This document shows positions 16,955 to 25,348 of a DNA stretch of 64,000 nt, in pieces. The translations under genes were made by a program, and so were the position numbers. Under the pieces are notes generated by a model, which worked only from the letters and a program-made list of their open reading frames with translations, was not told where the DNA came from and did no database searches. Within the stretch, counting starts at the first letter, position 1. Each line of letters opens with the position of its first letter. Source of the stretch: DASZRZ01 sp963732925 (GTDB taxonomy: Bacteria; Acidobacteriota; Terriglobia; Terriglobales; Acidobacteriaceae); contig CAVTBJ010000004.1 of NCBI GenBank assembly GCA_963732925.1, positions 153,996 through 217,995 on the forward strand. The letters are read 5' to 3'.

Positions 16955-17971
16955 GTGGAAGCCGTAGTTTGCATCGAAGGGGACGGAATCGCGGCCTGTT
17001 GCTGCGCGCGTCTGCTGGCCTCGGCGGGCGCAAAAGTCGCTGTATCGAAAGGCGTGCGCCGCGCAATCCCCGCCATTTTGCTGAGTCAGGCGACGCAAAG
17101 ACTCCTTTCCGACATATTCCATACCGAGAACCTGTTCGAGGGCGCGCACAGAATCCGCAAGCGAATCGTGGCCTGGGGGCCGGGCGCCCCGGTAAAGGTA
17201 TTGGAGCATTCGGCGCTGGTCCTTCCCGAGCAGGTCCTGCTGGAACGCATGTGGCAACGAACTGGCAATGTGGCCGCAGCGGCCACATCCGCCTCCTGGA
17301 CGGTTTTTTCCAGTGCAAAGACCAGTTCCGCGGCTCACCGTAGCTTCGGGTCCCGCATGGCTACATTCTCCCGGGTTCGTCTGCTCCCGGATGCGGAGCC
17401 CGATGCGTGCTGGATCGAGTCGGTCGGCAAGGGTTGGCTCTTCCTGGTTGCCACTGGGGATCAGAATGGAGCCATCCTCAGTGTGGGGGCGAAAGATGAC
17501 GAACTGCTGTCAGAAAGCCGGCTGGTGCGGAAACAAATTGAGAGCCGAGTAGCCGGAGAGACCGCATTTCCGGCATATCCTCGCATTGCCGCAGAACTGT
17601 GCGGGGAGAGTTGGCTCTCCTGCGGCACGGCCGCCATGAACTTTGACCCACTGTGCGGGGAGGGGGCTGGCAACGCTGTTCGCGAAGCCATTCTTGCGGC
17701 TGCCGCGATCAAAGCCGACGCCGGCGGAGCCGATTCTTCTTCCCTGCTCGCGGAATACAGCACACGACTTACTGCCGGGTTTGTACGGCACTTGCACCTC
17801 TGCCGCGAGTTCTATAGCCGCGGGCCCGCTGGTCCCTTCTGGGATTCCGCCGTTGAGCCGCTCGGAGAAGGCATCGCATGGCTGGAACAACGACTGGACA
17901 TAGCACCCGCGTGCCGCTACAGGTTGAGAGGGTTTGACCTGGAGCCCGCAGCTTCGTCCGTCAGCGGCTGA
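16955..17971 (+). CDS. qhpG: QhpG-like flavin monooxygenase for CTQ cofactor formation
   Basis: 338 residues from GTG 16955. The N-terminus EGDGIAACCCARLLASAG is a dinucleotide-binding motif with the third Gly replaced by Ala. The C-terminal GTAAMNFDPLCGEGAGNAVR is the ribityl-binding motif of FAD monooxygenases. In Paracoccus, QhpG dihydroxylates the tryptophan that becomes cysteine tryptophylquinone in the amine dehydrogenase gamma subunit. The assignment rests on these motifs and on the convergent qhp operon, whose qhpE it overlaps by 11 bases. It seems shorter than typical flavin monooxygenases of about 400 residues. It lies on the opposite strand from the other qhp genes. Confidence 0.8.
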   Translation: MEAVVCIEGDGIAACCCARLLASAGAKVAVSKGVRRAIPAILLSQATQRLLSDIFHTENLFEGAHRIRKRIVAWGPGAPVKVLEHSALVLPEQVLLERMWQRTGNVAAAATSASWTVFSSAKTSSAAHRSFGSRMATFSRVRLLPDAEPDACWIESVGKGWLFLVATGDQNGAILSVGAKDDELLSESRLVRKQIESRVAGETAFPAYPRIAAELCGESWLSCGTAAMNFDPLCGEGAGNAVREAILAAAAIKADAGGADSSSLLAEYSTRLTAGFVRHLHLCREFYSRGPAGPFWDSAVEPLGEGIAWLEQRLDIAPACRYRLRGFDLEPAASSVSG

Positions 17972-18659
17972 AGGGCTGGGTTTGCTGCGCAATCAAGCCG
18001 CCATGCATGGCATACGCGCCTGGAATTTTCTCCAGAGCGCGGGAAGCAGGCCAGTGCCGGGCCACCACGGCCGATATGCGGGCCACGGCAAAACTGATGC
18101 CCTGCAAATTTCGCGACCGGGGAACACCGGGAATATCCCGCGGGAACGGCGATGCACAAAAGGCCGACTTTCCTGCCCGTTCAACCAGGCGATATTCGCT
18201 CCCTTGGCAATCGCCAGCGATCACCACCCCAATCACGCCGGGCAAACTTCCGGGGAAAGCGGGCTGGCCGTCCATTTCGAGCGCAGACACCATAAGGGTT
18301 CCGGCGGCGTGGAGGCGGCTGACGGCCGCTTCAAAAGCTGCGCGGTGGGCCGCGTTCACGGTTCCCAAGCTGAGATTGATGATGTCCATGCCGTGGATCA
18401 GGCACCAGTCGATGGCCCGCAGAATGCTTCCCAGATTGGTCGCCAGGGTGCGATCCATGACCTTAACGGCATAGAGCTCCGCGTTGGGCGCCGTCTCGTG
18501 GATGACTCCCGCGACCGCGGTTCCGTGCCCGAGGCGGTCCATATAGGAAGCACTGCTGCCGCCGGAAGTCACTTCCACACCGCCGGCGATATTGCCCACA
18601 TGGGGATGGCTGGGATTAATACCGCTGTCGATAATGCCGACGCGGACGGATTGAGTCAT
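17961..18659 (-). CDS. qhpE: QhpE-like subtilisin-type maturation protease
   Basis: 232 residues, a compact S8 subtilase without signal peptide or prodomain. The triad is Asp in VGIIDSGIN (residue ~10), His in GHGTAVAGV (~45) and Ser in GISFAVARI (~190). In the known system QhpE is a cytoplasmic protease that removes the leader of the cross-linked gamma subunit before export. Its start overlaps the qhpF stop by four bases (ATGA), so it is the last gene of the operon. The usual GTS around the catalytic Ser is GIS here. Confidence 0.88.
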   Translation of the reverse strand: MTQSVRVGIIDSGINPSHPHVGNIAGGVEVTSGGSSASYMDRLGHGTAVAGVIHETAPNAELYAVKVMDRTLATNLGSILRAIDWCLIHGMDIINLSLGTVNAAHRAAFEAAVSRLHAAGTLMVSALEMDGQPAFPGSLPGVIGVVIAGDCQGSEYRLVERAGKSAFCASPFPRDIPGVPRSRNLQGISFAVARISAVVARHWPASRALEKIPGAYAMHGGLIAQQTQPFSR

Positions 18660-20422
18660 GCGGAGGCTCCAGTTGAAATTCCGGCAAGCTGAAATTGCCG
18701 GGAGAGAAAGCCTGGGGCGCCGAGCAGCGAGCGAGGCGTGCCGGTTTGCACAATCCGCCCGCCCTCGATGGCGATCACTTCGTCGGCGAGATCCACCAGC
18801 GACATACGGTGAGTAATCAGCAGCGTGGTGCGGTTTTCGCGTGCCCGCACAAAATCACCGGTAATGGCGAACTCCGCGGCGGGGTCGAGCGAGGCGGTCG
18901 GCTCGTCCATGATCAGAATGGAGGGCTTACGCAGCAGGGCCCTCGCCAGAGCAATGCGTTGGCGCTCACCCGCTGAAATCGTGGCCCCGCGCTCTCCAAT
19001 GACCGTTTCCAGTCCCAACGGAAGCGCCTGCACAAACGACTCCAGTGCGGCAGCTTGAACACACTTTTCAATTTCCCGCTGGGTGGCTTCCGGCTTGCCG
19101 TAAGCAATGTTATCCCGCAGCGTAGCGTGAAACAGGCAGGGCGTCTGCTCCACCACGGCAACGTGACGGCGCACATCTTCCAGTCGGAGACCACAGAGGC
19201 TGTATCCGTCGAGGGTAATGGTGCCCGACTCGGGATCGTAGAAACGCAGCAGCAGATCGGCCACGGTAGATTTGCCCGCCCCGCTGGGCCCAATCAGTAC
19301 GCACAACGATCCCGCGGGAATTCGGAAGGAAACATCCTCGAGTACGGGAGACTTTTCGTCGTAACGAAAACGGACGTTATGGAAGGCAATGTCGCCGCGA
19401 ACGCCGGAAAGGGGGATGGCGGCGGGCAGTTCGCGCACTTCCACCGGAACGTCCAGGACTTCGAAGACGCGGCCCAGGGCAACGCCTCCGGTCACCAGAT
19501 TGGAGTAGATCCCCATCAGGTTCTGTACCGGGGAAAGCAGGCGCAGATGGTACGCCATGAAGGCGACGAGGCTGCCGATGGTCAACTGCCCGCCGATGAC
19601 CAGCGAGCCTCCGTAAAGGAACACAACCGCCGTGGACAAGGTCAGTACAGTACCGGGAAATGCTCCGGCGAGAAACGATGCCACCTGCATGCGGAGCAGC
19701 GAATCAATGAAGCTCTGATTGAGCGCTTGAAATTTGCCAGCCTCGCGCTGCTCATTGCCATAGGCGACCACCAGGCGCATTCCCAGCAGGCTCTCAATCA
19801 GAAAGCTACCCAGGTCCGCGCTGCGCTCCCGCAGATCCCGGGTGGCGGTGGTGAGGCGTTGTTGATAAGCCCGCATTGCCAGCACCGCGATGGGCAGAAC
19901 CGAGACGCTAATCAGGAACAGACGCCAGTTCAGCCAGACCATGAACCCGATACTTCCCACCAGAAACACCAGGCTGGAAAACACCGAGAGGAGCGTATCG
20001 GAGCAAACCCGCTGCACTTCTCCAATGTCGTTATTCAGGCGGGAAACGATGTCACCGAGTTTCGTCCTGGAAAAGTACCGCGGCGAGAGCTGCTGCAGAT
20101 GGCGGTAGACAGCCAGCCGCATGTCGAACAGGCACGATGCCGAGAGTTTTACATAGCGATAGCTGGAAAGAATATTGAGTACGAATCCCACAATGCTGAC
20201 TACGCCCATGAGCAGTACAACCTGGCGCAGGGTATGCATGTTAAGGCGAAGCAGGGCGTCATCGATCAGGATTCGGGAGATGTACGGCTGCAGGAGTCCC
20301 ACCCCCGTGGAAAAGGCTCCCAGAAGCAGCACAAACACCAGCCCGCGCCAGTACGGCGCGACGAAGGCGAACGCGCGCCGGTACTGGGCAAACGGGATGG
20401 TGGCAGCGGGACGAACCGTCAA
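18656..20422 (-). CDS. qhpF: QhpF-like ABC exporter (fused TM and ATPase)
   Basis: 588 residues. Six membrane segments lie in residues ~20-310 and an ATPase domain follows: Walker A GPSGAGKST near 375, signature SAGERQRIALARALL near 480, Walker B ILIMDEPTASLD near 500, and the H-loop in ITHRMS. There is no N-terminal peptidase domain, in keeping with a separate protease (qhpE) next to it. In the amine dehydrogenase system this exporter moves the cross-linked gamma peptide to the periplasm. It sits 11 bases after qhpB and overlaps qhpE. Confidence 0.88.
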   Translation of the reverse strand: MTVRPAATIPFAQYRRAFAFVAPYWRGLVFVLLLGAFSTGVGLLQPYISRILIDDALLRLNMHTLRQVVLLMGVVSIVGFVLNILSSYRYVKLSASCLFDMRLAVYRHLQQLSPRYFSRTKLGDIVSRLNNDIGEVQRVCSDTLLSVFSSLVFLVGSIGFMVWLNWRLFLISVSVLPIAVLAMRAYQQRLTTATRDLRERSADLGSFLIESLLGMRLVVAYGNEQREAGKFQALNQSFIDSLLRMQVASFLAGAFPGTVLTLSTAVVFLYGGSLVIGGQLTIGSLVAFMAYHLRLLSPVQNLMGIYSNLVTGGVALGRVFEVLDVPVEVRELPAAIPLSGVRGDIAFHNVRFRYDEKSPVLEDVSFRIPAGSLCVLIGPSGAGKSTVADLLLRFYDPESGTITLDGYSLCGLRLEDVRRHVAVVEQTPCLFHATLRDNIAYGKPEATQREIEKCVQAAALESFVQALPLGLETVIGERGATISAGERQRIALARALLRKPSILIMDEPTASLDPAAEFAITGDFVRARENRTTLLITHRMSLVDLADEVIAIEGGRIVQTGTPRSLLGAPGFLSRQFQLAGISTGASA

Positions 20423-20433
20423 GTGGCTTTCTC

Positions 20434-21576
20434 CTAAGGGGCGGCGGACGACGTCTTTACGCCTGCTGGCATGGATCGCGGCGGTTCCTTGAGCGGCATG
20501 ACGATCAGGTTGGTCGTGGTATCGCCAGGCAGCTCAATGGTTTTCGTCAACTCCAGAGTGTGGGCGTCGTACACCTCAATCTGAAAGCCCGCACTGTAGA
20601 TGAGCAGCTTGGAACCATCCGCCGAGGCTCCAAAAGCAAAACGGGTGCGGCAGGGGAACTCTCTACGGGCGTTCGGCTTGGTGGTATCGAGGTCGAAAGA
20701 CCACATTTCGCAGCGCCGATTCCCCTGCGTGCCGTTGATGGTGACGGTGTAGCCGGTCTTGCGGTCGGGTGTCAGCATCAGGGGGAGCATTCCCGTGGTG
20801 GCAGGACCGATCGGGGTAAAGTTAAATGTGGTTTTTTCCAGGTCGAAGCGGGCAAGGCCGAAGACCTTCTGATGGATATAAGGGTCTTCCGAGTTGAAGA
20901 GTCCAACGACTTTTCCTGGCTCCTCGTTGGGATCATCAATTACGTTGAGCGAGACATTTTCCATCGCCGGGGCGGGCGGCTTCTCCAGATCTATTTTCTT
21001 TGCCAGCTTGAAATCACTGGTGTTGTAAACCAGCACGCCATCGTGAAAGACGTACAGGTACTTGCCATCGGGCGACAACTTCATGGAGAGCCGACCGCCG
21101 CGGGTAATCTCGTCGCCGGGCACTTCGGCCGTGCGTACGACTTTTTTCCCCGCGGGGTCGATCAAGTAGAACGTCGGCTCGCCGATTTCATAGCGATCCG
21201 GCTCCTCGATCACTGCGTGGCCGACTCCATACAAATACTTGCCGGTTGGATCGACCGCGATTCCCGAGAGCCTTACCGTGCGGTTTCCGCTGCTTAAGGA
21301 AAATGTCGACACTACCTGGCGCGAGGCCAGATCGACGGTCAAAATATCGCCGTCTTTTAGGGTGACGCCATAGATAGTCTTGTCGTCCGGAGACAGGGCC
21401 AGCATGCGGGCAATATCAACCTTGAGATCGATGGTGCCCACAACACTTTCGCTGTTGAGGTCAATGATTGCGATCTGGTGCGGGTATGTACCCAGGTAAA
21501 TCAACTGCTGCTCTGCGGCCACGGCACTGCCGGCCACGGAGAAAAAGGAGAGCAAAACTGCAATGAAAAATCTCAT
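20434..21576 (-). CDS. qhpB: Quinohemoprotein amine dehydrogenase beta subunit
   Basis: 380 residues from ATG 21576 (GGAG upstream), with a signal peptide MRFFIAVLLSFFSVAGSAVA. The rest is a seven-bladed beta-propeller of the YncE/amine dehydrogenase type, with repeated YLGTYPHQIAIIDLN, LSPDDKTIYGVT and LSPDGKYLYVFHDG units. In the known enzyme this subunit forms the wall of the active site around the gamma subunit's quinone and is periplasmic. It lies 25 bases downstream of qhpC. The C-terminus ends in a short alanine-proline tail. Confidence 0.9.
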   Translation of the reverse strand: MRFFIAVLLSFFSVAGSAVAAEQQLIYLGTYPHQIAIIDLNSESVVGTIDLKVDIARMLALSPDDKTIYGVTLKDGDILTVDLASRQVVSTFSLSSGNRTVRLSGIAVDPTGKYLYGVGHAVIEEPDRYEIGEPTFYLIDPAGKKVVRTAEVPGDEITRGGRLSMKLSPDGKYLYVFHDGVLVYNTSDFKLAKKIDLEKPPAPAMENVSLNVIDDPNEEPGKVVGLFNSEDPYIHQKVFGLARFDLEKTTFNFTPIGPATTGMLPLMLTPDRKTGYTVTINGTQGNRRCEMWSFDLDTTKPNARREFPCRTRFAFGASADGSKLLIYSAGFQIEVYDAHTLELTKTIELPGDTTTNLIVMPLKEPPRSMPAGVKTSSAAP

Positions 21577-21601
21577 TTTTAATCTCCAGAAAGAGCCGGT
21601 T

Positions 21602-21946
21602 TCAGGGAAACACAATGTCGATGTTGCGCCAGTCCTTGGTGGCGGTGGCGCACTTGCTGGTCCAGTCGGGAGCATTGTTCAGGTGGTCCGGAACCTGGGC
21701 GGGCCAGAAGCACGACACATAGCAATCGAACAGGTCGCGCTCCACGGGCTGGCAGAGGCCAGCGGTGCCGCCGGCGGAGTCCACCTCCCATCCGGGAGAG
21801 AACACGATGGAGCAACCCATGGGATAGTGCGGCTTCTGAGCAGGCGAGCCCGCTCCTCCCGATTGCAAGGCAAAGATGTCCTGGGGAACGTCCGCTTGCT
21901 CCTGCATGCGGACCGCTTTGCGATTTACAGCACGAATGTGCTTCAT
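21602..21946 (-). CDS. qhpC: Quinohemoprotein amine dehydrogenase gamma subunit (CTQ precursor peptide)
   Basis: 114 residues: a leader of about 28-42 residues, then the cross-linked core. The residues that form the cofactor and thioether bridges in the Paracoccus gamma subunit are all here with the same spacing: C45-E54, C65-D71 and C79-D87 for the Cys-Asp/Glu bridges, and C75-W81 for cysteine tryptophylquinone. Conserved words are GWEVD, LCQP and WPAQV. The radical SAM protein QhpD makes the bridges, QhpG oxidises W81, QhpE cuts the leader and QhpF exports the product. One extra cysteine, C99, is not part of the known set. The start overlaps qhpD (ATGA). Confidence 0.95.
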   Translation of the reverse strand: MKHIRAVNRKAVRMQEQADVPQDIFALQSGGAGSPAQKPHYPMGCSIVFSPGWEVDSAGGTAGLCQPVERDLFDCYVSCFWPAQVPDHLNNAPDWTSKCATATKDWRNIDIVFP

Positions 21947-23376
21947 TGCGCCTTCCTTTCCGAGAAGTGTTCGAGAAACCCTGGATTTTGAGCAGCGATG
22001 GTTCCGTAGATGTGCAGACAGGTATCCGTCCAACTGCGAATCCAGTCGCAGTAGTGCAAATTCGGGTGCCCGGTATCGCCGTAGCGCACAAACGCTTCGT
22101 GATGGCAGCCTCCGGCGCACAGCGGCCGGGCCCAGCAGGTCTGGCACTCATACTTCCCGCTGACATTGCCACGGTCCAGGAAGTTCTTCTGTCGCTCCGA
22201 ATCCAAACCGGTGGAAACATGCCCCAATGCATGCTGGTCGGAATCGACAAAGCGGTGGCAGGGAGCAATATCGCCAGAGGGTCCCACGCCAAGCAGGCCG
22301 AGGCCAGCCCCGCAGGGATGCGACTTGTTCACACCCTGGTGGAGCTCTGCCAGGGTGTCGCTCACGTTGGAAAAGCCATGATGCTGGTTGCGCAGCGCAT
22401 TTTGCAGGTACTCCTCCGCCAGCTCTTCGAACTGTCCCAGGACTTTGTCCATCCCGGGCTCGTTGATGGAATAAAGACGGTTGGGCGAGGTGGTGACGGG
22501 AGCAAACCCCACCTCGTGAAACCCCAGGTTCTCCTTCAGGTGACGGTAGGTCTTCATCACATCCATGGCCTGCGAGGTCATGGTGACGCGGGCCGCGATG
22601 GGCCGTGTACGATGGCGGTCCAACAGTTCCCGGATTTTCGGCTCCATCACCTCATAGCTGCCGCGTCCGTTGGCAAAGATACGGAATTTGTCGTTGGCCT
22701 CTTTGGGACCATCGATGCTGACGGTGACGCCGACGCGGTTTTCCGCCAGGAAGTCAATGATCGCTGGCGTCAGCAGTGTGGCATTGGTGGTAAGGCTGTA
22801 ATCGACCGTGAAACCTTTTTTGCCGGACTGCTCGTTGGCGTAGTCCACCACCTGCTTCATCAAGGGAAAGTTCATCAGCGTTTCCCCGCCGAAGAATGTG
22901 ATGTGGACCGTGCTCCGCCCCTCGGCCTGCCGGAAGAGGAAGTCGACGGACTGGCGGGCGGTCTCCAGGTCCATGAACTTCTTTTTGCCTTCCGGCGTCG
23001 CAATCTTGTCCTCGCCGAACTCGTAACAGTACTGGCAGGACAGATTGCACTGGTTCGTTATGTTGAGAACCATTGTCTGAAGGGGAAACCTGTCGGGAAG
23101 CGCCTGCGGCGCATCCGAATAGCTCCTTCCGCTTTCACGCAGAGCGCGAATGGCTAACAGTTCGTCAATACATTCTTCGACCTCGGCAACCAGATACTCC
23201 CGCTCGATCAACTCGCAGACAAGCGCTTCGCGGGTGAGCGTGGCTTCTCCTACGGTATTCAGGATTTGTTCGGCAACCTCGTTGAGCTGAAAGATTCCCC
23301 CACTGGGAACGACATAAGCGAACTTCGTCTCCCCGGCGGAAAACGTGCGCAACTCTCCAAGAGAATAAGCGGTCAT
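21943..23376 (-). CDS. qhpD: QhpD, radical SAM thioether-forming enzyme
   Basis: 477 residues. The radical SAM motif CNLSCQYC is near residues 112-119. A SPASM-type C-terminus carries further cysteines for auxiliary clusters: CGAGLGLLGVGPSGDIAPC near 350, and CQTCWARPLCAGGC near 410. The N-terminal ~90 residues look like the peptide-recognition wing seen in RiPP maturases. QhpD forms intrapeptide Cys-to-Asp/Glu thioether bonds in the gamma subunit. Start and stop overlap qhpA and qhpC by four bases each, so translation of A, D and C is coupled. Confidence 0.93.
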   Translation of the reverse strand: MTAYSLGELRTFSAGETKFAYVVPSGGIFQLNEVAEQILNTVGEATLTREALVCELIEREYLVAEVEECIDELLAIRALRESGRSYSDAPQALPDRFPLQTMVLNITNQCNLSCQYCYEFGEDKIATPEGKKKFMDLETARQSVDFLFRQAEGRSTVHITFFGGETLMNFPLMKQVVDYANEQSGKKGFTVDYSLTTNATLLTPAIIDFLAENRVGVTVSIDGPKEANDKFRIFANGRGSYEVMEPKIRELLDRHRTRPIAARVTMTSQAMDVMKTYRHLKENLGFHEVGFAPVTTSPNRLYSINEPGMDKVLGQFEELAEEYLQNALRNQHHGFSNVSDTLAELHQGVNKSHPCGAGLGLLGVGPSGDIAPCHRFVDSDQHALGHVSTGLDSERQKNFLDRGNVSGKYECQTCWARPLCAGGCHHEAFVRYGDTGHPNLHYCDWIRSWTDTCLHIYGTIAAQNPGFLEHFSERKAQ

Positions 23377-25136
23377 GGCGCAACCTCCGGCTGGTCGTAG
23401 CGAACATAGGTTGGAACGGCGACAACGAGATAGCTCTTCGCCGTCAGGGGCGCGGCGGCACCGTCCGGCTTGGCGGTAGCGACCACCCAGACGTTGCCGT
23501 AGTTGTTACGCCAGAACTTGCGTGCCGTGTCAGGGCCGTCGCTTGCCGGCGTAAACAAGCCAGTTTTTTCGTTGAGGGAACCGACAAACTGGGTATCGTC
23601 ATCTCCATAGGTGGAAATGAATTCCTCCATCTTCCATTGGGCGGGCACCGGGCCAAGGTTGATATCGTCGGCCGTGTCGGGCTTGCCGTCCGGACCGTCG
23701 CTATAAGCCACGGCCTCAAACTGGCAGTAGCCTTTGCCGTGCACCTCTTCGCCCAGACGCGCCAGCGGAGTCTCCGGCGCCACCCGTATGAAGTCCACTT
23801 TGTCGTAAACCGCGTAGGCTGCCGGTGCTACTGCATGGTTCACCGAAACGGTCCGCAGTCCGGGCCTCGCAGTGGCCGCGACATCGGCCAGGATGCGTCG
23901 AGTGTTCCCGGCGTCTTGCTAACGATTTTCGCGACCTTTACCCCAGGACCGAGGTCGATGTCAGCAGGCGTTAGAGTGGAAGCGAAATGATCTCCGGTAA
24001 ATCTTGACCGGAAGACCTGTGTCTCCCGCCTTGAGGGAGCTCACATCGGTGCCAAGCACAGTGGTGGCATCTCCAGCGCGGCGCAGGGTAACCTCCATGC
24101 CAAACTCGTGGTAGGCGCCCCAGAACCAGCGGCCTTTCAGTTCGGACTGGTCGCGCGAAAGCATCATCACTTCGCGCAGGTCCGAAGGCGCATCCGGATC
24201 CGACGAGCCGGACGCAGCCGATGGCGCTGAGTCGACCTTGGAGCGACCGCGCCAGGCATAGCCTGTGTACACCACGGCGCTGCCGGACGAGGTCAGGACA
24301 CTGCCGTCACTCAGAAACGTGAGTTTCGTTTTTGTGGAAAGCTCCTCTGACGCCGGCAACGGCACGATGGTCATTTCACCCACAAATTTGCCTTTGCCAG
24401 TCTGGGTTCCGTAAACCAGCCAGTGTCCGGCAAGCCGGGGGACCGGCATTTCCGCCTGCCAGGCCGCCCACTCCGGCGAGTGCAGCTTGGCGTGCTCGGA
24501 GAGGTATTCAATCGCCTGGTCGACCGGCTCCTGCTTGGGGCCAGGCTTGGAGGGGTGCCAGCGCGAACCCCGCAGGAAGGAAGTGTTTTCGATCTGCGGG
24601 AAGAAGGCGATGTGCATGTTCTTCAGCAGCCCCCAGTCTTCCTTGCTGCGGCGATACGACAGCGGCCGGGCAAAGGCGTGGCACGAGGCGCAAGCGTGTT
24701 GAATCCCTTCGCTGGGCAGCTTTTCATTCACCATGCGCTGCTCCGGCAGATACTCGATGGGAGCGGCTTCCTCCGGTGCCAGACCGTGACTGTCGGCGAG
24801 GTAGCGGACAATCTTGCGCGCCTCGTCGGGCTTCAAAGAAAGGCCGTGCAGCCGCACCATGCGCTTGATCGGCTCTTCCCAGCCTTCCGGAGTGGTGCGG
24901 ATCCAGGAGATCCGGGAGAGATCGCCTTTTCCGTCGGGCGCGTGGCAGCTGGAACATTTGCTGATGGTGAGTGGATCGGTTACAGGAATACCCGGTTCCG
25001 ACGGGGTGTGCGAAGCAGTGGAAGAAGATGGAGAATCCTGGGAGCTCGCGGGCCTGGACCAGCACAGCACGGCCAGTAACAGCAGCGCGATCCCGGAGAG
25101 TGCAGCTTTTCGATCGGCAATGGCAAGTCGAGCCAT
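23373..25136 (-). CDS. qhpA: Quinohemoprotein amine dehydrogenase alpha subunit (dihaem), frameshifted
   Basis: About 587 residues from ATG 25136 (AAAGAAGGGAC upstream), with a signal peptide (ALSGIALLLLAVLCWSRPASS). Two CxxCH haem sites, CSSCH and CASCH, lie near residues 60 and 150 and form the dihaem cytochrome c domain. Beta-sandwich domains follow. Frameshifts near 24000 and 23900 break the C-terminal part; the final frame reads through AVAPAAYAVYDKVDFIRVAP to the stop. The subunit takes electrons from the quinone of the gamma subunit and passes them to a periplasmic carrier. It is the first gene of the operon. Confidence 0.88.
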
Positions 25137-25270
25137 GGAATGTCCCTTCTTTGCAATCTTGGAAACAGGGCTCGTCACGGAGCGGTTTTCAACTAGCTTC
25201 AATGGCACAACGCTGTGCCGGAGTGGCTTACAACGGTCCCGCTCTCCTCGACCCGGCTATTTCGGGAAGT

Positions 25271-25298
25271 TCCGAGGGTCACACGCGTGACCCTCGGA
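25271..25298. repeat. 12-base inverted repeat between TonB receptor and qhpA
   Basis: TCCGAGGGTCAC (25271-25282) and GTGACCCTCGGA (25287-25298) are perfect arms around four bases. The repeat lies 135 bases upstream of qhpA and 51 bases past the receptor stop. It lacks a T-tract on the minus strand, so it may be a poor terminator or an operator for the qhp operon. No qhpR-type regulator gene is present in the window. Confidence 0.6.
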
Positions 25299-25348
25299 TC
25301 AGCCGATCAGGAGGGAGCGTCCTGACTTCCTGCGGCGTCGCCGGCGGC

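Noticed and set aside
16955..23376. Bacteriocin or other antimicrobial RiPP cluster (radical SAM, protease, ABC exporter, small peptide)
   Set aside because: The peptide matches the amine dehydrogenase gamma subunit with all cross-link residues, and the dihaem alpha and propeller beta subunits are adjacent.
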